Assembly: GCA_964427955.1 (NCBI GenBank)
Contig: CAYRWY010000052.1
Coordinates: forward strand, 1-19,592
Source of the DNA: JACRBK01 sp964427955
GTDB taxonomy: Bacteria; Chloroflexota; Anaerolineae; Aggregatilineales; Aggregatilineaceae
Reading direction: 5' to 3'
DNA length: 19,592 bases
The notes under the pieces: model-generated
What the model saw: the letters and a program-made list of their open reading frames with translations, nothing else
Told to the model about the DNA's origin: nothing
Database searches by the model: none
Made by a program: the position numbers and the translations under genes
In this document: one piece after another, positions 15,825 through 19,592 of the stretch
Layout: each line of letters opens with the position of its first letter
How positions within the stretch are numbered: the stretch's first letter is position 1

Positions 15825-16096
15825 ACATTCTTTGGGAATCGGCGCCTGTCCTCCCCGAACGATCCGCGCTCGCCCACGACCTGTTTCCTACTTTTTTGTA
15901 TTGGTGTACACTATATTTGTACGGCAGAGTAGAACTACGAGGGTGTCCTCATGTGCAACACCAGCAGTGCGATCCAACATTTTCGCCGGATTGTCCTCAT
16001 ACGGGTGATGTCACGATTGAAGATGGGCACCACCGCCATCTGGCAGTGGGCACACCCGGCGCAACCGTAGTTGACCACGCCTGAAAGGAGACTCCA

Positions 16097-17428
16097 ATGA
16101 AATACACGCTGGCAACCCTATTGATAGTCCTGATGCTGCTCCCTACGCTGACCCTGGCCCAAGACGACGGCTGCAAAACCACGCTTGAAGCAGCCGTGGC
16201 TACCGCCGCCAGCGCCTGCGCCAATCTCAAGCCCAACGAAGTCTGCTTGGGCCATCCCGACATCGATCACGTCGTCCGCAATGATCCCGAACTCCGTTTC
16301 GAATCGCCGGGCGACACGCTCCCTCTGGACTGCCTCTGCTCCATGCATGTGAGTGCGGCGGACACCTGGGGACTGGCGGTGATGCAGGTCAAGCCTTTCG
16401 AAGACGAACAAACCGTCCGCTACGTGCTGTTTGGTGACGTGGACATTCAGAACGGCGCCAGCGCGCGTTCAGCCTTGGCCGTGCAGATTGCGAGCGCTGC
16501 TCAAGTCCACAGCGGCCCCGGATCACACTACGAGGTCATTGCCACGCTGCCGGGCGGTCGCGTGCTGGAGGTCAATGCCTGTACTTGTACGAGAAACTGG
16601 CTCCGGTTGGTTCTGGACGATGGCCGCGTCGGCTGGATCTGGTCCAGGGACGTCACGAGCTTAGGGGACACCGAACTCCCGGTCGTGCGCCCTGACACGC
16701 CGGTCTATGCCTCCATGCAGGCTTTCACATTTCGCAGCGGAGACACCCCCACCTGTTCCGACGGGCCGCAAGCTGGCATCTTGATCCAGGCACCGGATGA
16801 CGCTCGCCTGCAAATCAATGGGACCGACGTGACACTCGACGCGACCGTTTTCGTCCAATCCCAACCGGGGAAGTCGCTGACCATCGATGTGATCGAGGGC
16901 ACCGCGACCGTGACGGCCACCGACCTCACCGCCACCGTGCGCGCCGGGGCCCGCGCCGTGATTCCCATGACCGACGACAGCACGCCCACCGGGGTGATGC
17001 AGATCGAGCCATTCGCCGCGCAGGATGTCGCCAACCTCCCCGTGAGCCTGCTCTCGGAGGCCGTCACCCCGGTGGCGCTGGACGATAGCACCCCGTACAT
17101 TGCCGGCGTCGAGGACTGTCAGGTGGTGTCCGGACAAGGCGAAACGATCTGCCCGGTCCATTTTGTGAACCCTGACGGAGACCTCATCACCGAGATGGCC
17201 GTGGAGTTCGTCTACGCTCCACAAGGCGAGTGGCGCGGGAGCATTCACGAACTTCCCGTGCTGATCGATGGTAACGCCCGAAGTGGCCGGTTGGCCTGGA
17301 ATGTCTCGTGCAACCTGGGAAACGTCTGCTTCATTGGCCCGGTGCGCTGGTCGATTACCCTGACCGATCAGGCCGGGCACGCCAGCGATCCGTTTGAAGC
17401 GTCGTTCAATTGTGTATCGGTGGAGTAG
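16097..17428 (+). CDS. Secreted protein with SH3b-like domain and FecR-like segment
   Basis: 443 residues; AAAGGAG sits about 8 nt before the ATG. The signal peptide covers residues 1-21 (likely cleavage after LTLA). Residues about 30-120 form a cysteine-containing domain (Cys 26, 41, 50, 79, 81) ending in YVLFGDVDIQNG. An SH3b-like domain follows at about 127-188 (QIASAAQVHSGPGSHYEVIATL, then NWLRLVLDDGRVGWIW). Residues about 225-290 resemble FecR-like beta repeats (LTIDVIEGTATVTA, VRAGARAVIP). The last 100 residues carry four more cysteines. This architecture recalls extracellular SH3 proteins common in Anaerolineae, from memory of the group. It probably binds a cell-surface ligand; no catalytic residues are seen. 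It ends 10 nt from the convergent XRE gene, with no visible terminator. Confidence 0.85.
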   Translation: MKYTLATLLIVLMLLPTLTLAQDDGCKTTLEAAVATAASACANLKPNEVCLGHPDIDHVVRNDPELRFESPGDTLPLDCLCSMHVSAADTWGLAVMQVKPFEDEQTVRYVLFGDVDIQNGASARSALAVQIASAAQVHSGPGSHYEVIATLPGGRVLEVNACTCTRNWLRLVLDDGRVGWIWSRDVTSLGDTELPVVRPDTPVYASMQAFTFRSGDTPTCSDGPQAGILIQAPDDARLQINGTDVTLDATVFVQSQPGKSLTIDVIEGTATVTATDLTATVRAGARAVIPMTDDSTPTGVMQIEPFAAQDVANLPVSLLSEAVTPVALDDSTPYIAGVEDCQVVSGQGETICPVHFVNPDGDLITEMAVEFVYAPQGEWRGSIHELPVLIDGNARSGRLAWNVSCNLGNVCFIGPVRWSITLTDQAGHASDPFEASFNCVSVE

Positions 17429-17438
17429 CGCGAAGTGT

Positions 17439-18029
17439 TCAGGTGTCCAGATGGTACTGCCGCGCCAGGTGGCTGCCTTCTGAAGCCTGGAAGACCAGCA
17501 GCAAGATCGCCGGGGCCTCGCCCCTGGTGCGAAAACAATGCGGCTGGGTGGCCTCGAACAGCAGGCTGTCGCCGGGGGTCAGGACATAGGCCTGATTCCC
17601 GATGCGATATTCGATTTCGCCTTCGACACAATAGACGAATTCCTGCCCGGGATGCGCGATGAGATCACTCGCATGGACCACATCAGGCTCGATGGTCACC
17701 AGGAAAGGCTCAAGCTGCTGGTTACGCAGCCCAATGCCCAGGCTCTCCATCACCACCCCATTCCCCTGGGAACGAAGACGCTGGCCCTGTCTGACATAGA
17801 CTACCGCCTGTTCACTGGCGTCTTCGAAAAAATCGGTAATCTTGACGCCGAGCGCCGAGGCCAGAACCTGGAGCGAGGACACGGTCGGAGAATTTTCGCC
17901 GCGCTCAATCAGGCTGATGGCATTGATCGACAGGCCGCAGCGTTCCGCCAGCGCCCGTAAGGACAGCCCGCGCCGTTCCCGGAGAGCACGGATCCGCGTT
18001 CCGACGTGGAGTTGAGTTGATTCGGTCAT
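17439..18029 (-). CDS. XRE-family regulator with C-terminal cupin domain
   Basis: 196 residues from the ATG at 18029. A GTG at 18074 would add 15 residues ahead of the helix-turn-helix and is less likely. Residues 8-64 are an XRE helix-turn-helix (IRALRERRGLSLRALAERCGLS, then IERGENSPTV). Residues about 118-185 are a cupin_2 barrel (HPGQEFVYCVEGEIEYRIG, LTPGDSLLFEATQPHCF), which should sense a small ligand or metal. Regulators of this build (PuuR/SutR-like) control amine, amino-acid or sulfur metabolism genes next to them. It faces the NifX-type/ArsR/rhodanese operon across a 160-nt divergent region with a dyad, so autorepression and control of that operon are likely. Confidence 0.92.
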   Translation of the reverse strand: MTESTQLHVGTRIRALRERRGLSLRALAERCGLSINAISLIERGENSPTVSSLQVLASALGVKITDFFEDASEQAVVYVRQGQRLRSQGNGVVMESLGIGLRNQQLEPFLVTIEPDVVHASDLIAHPGQEFVYCVEGEIEYRIGNQAYVLTPGDSLLFEATQPHCFRTRGEAPAILLLVFQASEGSHLARQYHLDT

Positions 18030-18079
18030 ATTCCAATCCGCAGAAAGAAGATGATCACGCCCAGAATTTACCACAATAA

Positions 18080-18108
18080 TTGACTATTGCACATTATAAT
18101 AGTACAAT
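18080..18108 (+). promoter_or_regulatory. Promoter and dyad operator of the NifX-ArsR-rhodanese operon
   Basis: TTGACT (18080-18085), 17 bp, TACAAT (18103-18108): five of six matches in each box. Within it lies the dyad ATTGCAC (18086-18092), 9 bp, GTACAAT (18102-18108), with 6 of 7 arm positions matching. The centre contains TATAAT on both strands, so a minus-strand promoter for the XRE gene may overlap. A protein bound here would block both directions. Confidence 0.6.
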
Positions 18109-18139
18109 GTCGTTACTTTGGGTCCGTATTCACGACATT

Positions 18140-18167
18140 ATACTCTCGAGCACAGGTTTGAGAGTAT
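18140..18167 (+). promoter_or_regulatory. Perfect 8-bp hairpin in the leader of the NifX-type gene
   Basis: ATACTCTC (18140-18147) pairs exactly with GAGAGTAT (18160-18167) around a 12-nt loop. It lies about 25 nt into the predicted transcript and ends 22 nt before the start codon, just upstream of the AAGG ribosome site. No T-run follows. It could stabilise the mRNA or act in translational control. Confidence 0.4.
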
Positions 18168-18189
18168 CCAGTTACAAGGCATAGAAGCT

Positions 18190-18567
18190 ATGAAAATCGC
18201 AGCAGTCACTGACGACGGCAAGACCATCAGCCTCCATTTTGGCCGGGCGCAGCAGTATGCCGTCTACACGGTCGAAGATGGACAGATCACAGGCCACGAG
18301 TTGCGCGACAAGGCCAGCCACCATCACGGCGCGCACGATCATGACCACCACGATCATGGCGCAGGATCTGAAGAAAAGCACAACCAGATGCTCGCCTCGA
18401 TTATGGACTGCGAGGTCTTGCTGGCTCGCGGGATGGGACGGGGCGCCTATGTGGCCCTGGAGGCCGCCAACATCAAGCCGATCGTCACCGACATTCCGGT
18501 GATCGAAGAGGCGGTTAAGGCCTATATTGCAGGCGCGATTGTGAATCATATCGAAAAGCTCCACTAG
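18190..18567 (+). CDS. NifX/NifB-type Fe-Mo-cofactor-like protein with His-rich loop
   Basis: 125 residues from the ATG at 18190; a TTG 72 nt upstream would lie inside the promoter and leader. The fold is that of the dinitrogenase iron-molybdenum cofactor family: MKIAAVTDDGKTISLHFGRAQ at the start, CEVLLARGMGRGAYVALEAANIKPIVTD in the middle, and VIEEAVKAYIAG at the end. Small stand-alone members are common in anaerobes without nitrogenase and are thought to bind metal clusters. A loop at residues 44-56 holds eight histidines and three aspartates, probably a metal-binding insert. No nif genes are nearby, so a nitrogenase role is unlikely. First gene of a three-gene operon. Confidence 0.9.
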   Translation: MKIAAVTDDGKTISLHFGRAQQYAVYTVEDGQITGHELRDKASHHHGAHDHDHHDHGAGSEEKHNQMLASIMDCEVLLARGMGRGAYVALEAANIKPIVTDIPVIEEAVKAYIAGAIVNHIEKLH

Positions 18568-18593
18568 CGATAACTTTGGGGTGCAAGCAGAAA

Positions 18594-18929
18594 ATGCCGG
18601 TTGTTCCTCTTGAAGAGGCCGCCTTACTTCACAGCCAGGTCTGTCAGGCTCTCAACGAACCCAAGCGAATGCAGATCCTGTACTCGCTGGTCGAACAACC
18701 GATGAACGTCACCGTGCTGGCCCAGGTCCTGCAAACACCCCAACCCACCATTTCTCGCCATCTGGCCGTCTTGCGCCAACGCTCGTTAGTCTATGCGGAA
18801 CGCACGGGGAATTCGGTGGTCTACAAGCTGGCAGACCCCCGGATCATCGTCGCCCTGGATATCATGCGTCAGATTTTGCATGATGTGTTAAAGTACCAAT
18901 CGGATGCCATGAACCGCCCTCGCCCCTAG
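18594..18929 (+). CDS. ArsR-family winged-helix regulator
   Basis: 111 residues from the ATG at 18594; a TTG six codons upstream is an alternative. The typical ArsR core is present: LNEPKRMQILYSLVEQPMNV, then a recognition helix in TPQPTISRHLAVLRQRSLV (about 48-66), then the wing ERTGNSVVYKLADPRI. The CxC metal-binding motif of ArsR/SmtB helix 3 is absent; the only cysteine is C17. It may therefore sense something other than thiolate-bound arsenic or cadmium, possibly a redox or sulfur signal given the rhodanese next door. It lies 26 nt after the NifX-type gene and 33 nt before the rhodanese gene. Confidence 0.92.
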   Translation: MPVVPLEEAALLHSQVCQALNEPKRMQILYSLVEQPMNVTVLAQVLQTPQPTISRHLAVLRQRSLVYAERTGNSVVYKLADPRIIVALDIMRQILHDVLKYQSDAMNRPRP

Positions 18930-18962
18930 CGCCTCATCAACCCTCAAAAGAGAGTAAACGAC

Positions 18963-19436
18963 ATGTCGAAAAAAGGATCGCGTCGTCAGAATAATCGCTC
19001 GCCGCAAACCAAACGCAGGGTGTGGATCGGCGTCGGGATCGGCCTCGTCGTGGTGGTCATCGCCTTCATCGCCGTTCAACTGCTGAAAGATGACCATAAG
19101 AGCAGCACGGACTCGTCCGGTCTTCCGCTCGAAGTATCCGATCAAGCAGCGTCCACCCTGCGCGACCAGGGCGCGTTCATCCTCGACGTGCGCGAGCCGG
19201 ACGAATGGGCGGACTTCCACATGCCCGGTTCGACCCTGATCCCGCTCGGCGAACTGCCCAATCGTTTGAGCGAAGTTCCGAAAGACCAGAACATTATCGT
19301 CGTGTGCCGTACCGGCCATCGGAGCGCCCAAGGGCGGGATATATTGCTGGCGGCAGGCTATTCTCAGGTCACGAGCCTGGCCGGGGGTTTAACCCAGTGG
19401 CGCGATCGGGGCTATCCGACCGTCACCGGACCCTAA
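18963..19436 (+). CDS. Membrane-anchored rhodanese-like sulfurtransferase
   Basis: 157 residues. A basic N-terminus is followed by one membrane helix (about 20-41). A single rhodanese domain then runs from about 58 to 155: ILDVREPDEWADFHMPGS (73-90), active-site loop CRTGHRS (115-121, catalytic C115) and GGLTQWRDRGYP (141-152). The intact cysteine points to real sulfurtransferase activity. With a positive N-terminus the domain should face outside the membrane, an inference from the positive-inside rule. AAAAGAGAG gives a ribosome site before the ATG. Last gene of the operon; a terminator follows 32 nt later. Confidence 0.93.
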   Translation: MSKKGSRRQNNRSPQTKRRVWIGVGIGLVVVVIAFIAVQLLKDDHKSSTDSSGLPLEVSDQAASTLRDQGAFILDVREPDEWADFHMPGSTLIPLGELPNRLSEVPKDQNIIVVCRTGHRSAQGRDILLAAGYSQVTSLAGGLTQWRDRGYPTVTGP

Positions 19437-19468
19437 AATCCCACATTTGAACCCTCACCGAGACAGCG

Positions 19469-19499
19469 TCGACGCCCTCCCCAAGGCGTCGATTTTTTT
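19469..19499 (+). terminator. Intrinsic terminator after the rhodanese gene
   Basis: TCGACGCC (19469-19476) pairs perfectly with GGCGTCGA (19485-19492) around an 8-nt loop and is followed by seven T residues (19493-19499). This is a textbook Rho-independent terminator on the plus strand and closes the NifX-type/ArsR/rhodanese operon. Confidence 0.92.
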
Positions 19500-19544
19500 G
19501 CCCCGGCTCTACATATTGTGCCTACAGCCCCTTCACAAGTTCCA

Positions 19545-19592
19545 CATAATCCTCTGGCACGATCAAGACATTAGCTCATCAGGAGGATAACA
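19545..19592 (+). promoter_or_regulatory. Possible promoter -10 and ribosome site of a gene beyond the window
   Basis: CATAAT (19545-19550) matches the -10 consensus at five of six bases, without a good -35. AGGAGG (19581-19586) is a strong ribosome site six bases from the window end. A plus-strand gene probably starts a few bases past 19592. Confidence 0.45.

Larger units (their letters stand above)
15744..16096. other. Divergent intergenic region, no convincing gene
   Basis: About 350 bases between the phosphorylase and the SH3-like protein gene. The left part holds the phosphorylase promoter and the 15-bp dyad. Around 15891-15922 it turns AT-rich, with a T-run, a TATATT box (15912-15917) and the inverted repeat GTACA (15906-15910)/TGTAC (15918-15922), a likely promoter/operator for the plus-strand gene. 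The rest has only short open frames with no recognisable product. Confidence 0.45.

Noticed and set aside
15951..16070. Plus-strand 39-codon frame beginning MCNTSSAIQ in the divergent intergenic region
   Set aside because: Poor ribosome site, a composition like random translation and no family match; a brief resemblance to MC-starting small proteins did not hold past the first residues.
17400..17460. Terminator between the convergent SH3-like and XRE genes
   Set aside because: Only 10 bases separate the stops and no stem with a T-run is visible.

Overview
The window carries 16 protein-coding genes and no rRNA, tRNA, CRISPR array or recognisable insertion sequence. Its GC-rich coding, a SARP/STAND regulator with TPRs, a secreted WD40 protein, a secreted SH3-like protein and a LacI-controlled carbohydrate ABC operon suggest a chromosomal segment of a Chloroflexota (Anaerolineae-like) bacterium. 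That placement is an inference from gene content; there is no marker gene.

Layout. Positions 1-5125, minus strand: a secreted WD40 beta-propeller protein, then a TPR protein and a BTAD/NB-ARC protein that look like two halves of one AfsR/SARP-type STAND regulator, separated by a stop and a frame change. Positions 5170-12656, minus strand, read from high to low coordinates: a lacI-type repressor with a promoter whose spacer is a perfect 18-bp palindrome, then a sugar-binding protein, two permeases, an ABC ATPase and a GH125-like glycosidase. Several of these genes are joined by ATGA stop/start overlaps. Positions 12730-15792, minus strand: a two-gene operon of a GH13_18 phosphorylase very like E. 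coli YcjM (2-O-alpha-glucosylglycerate phosphorylase) and a GT4 glycosyltransferase, with its own sigma70-like promoter. Positions 16097-17428, plus strand: a secreted SH3-like protein. Positions 17439-18029, minus strand: an XRE-cupin regulator, divergent from a plus-strand operon (18190-19436) of a His-rich NifX/NifB-type protein, an ArsR-family regulator and a membrane-anchored rhodanese, which ends in a clear intrinsic terminator. The last bases (19581-19592) hold a ribosome binding site for a gene beyond the window.

How the genes may work together. The central 10 kb reads as one sugar or compatible-solute locus: import (binding protein, two permeases, ATPase), trimming of a glycoside (GH125-like), phosphorolysis of a glucosylglycerate-type compound (YcjM-like), and glycosyl transfer (GT4), under a LacI repressor. 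A glucosylglycerate or mannosylglucosylglycerate substrate is a hypothesis from the phosphorylase family and its neighbours. The most unusual single protein is the MalF-like permease, which has an SH3-like domain of about 90 residues inserted after its first membrane helix.
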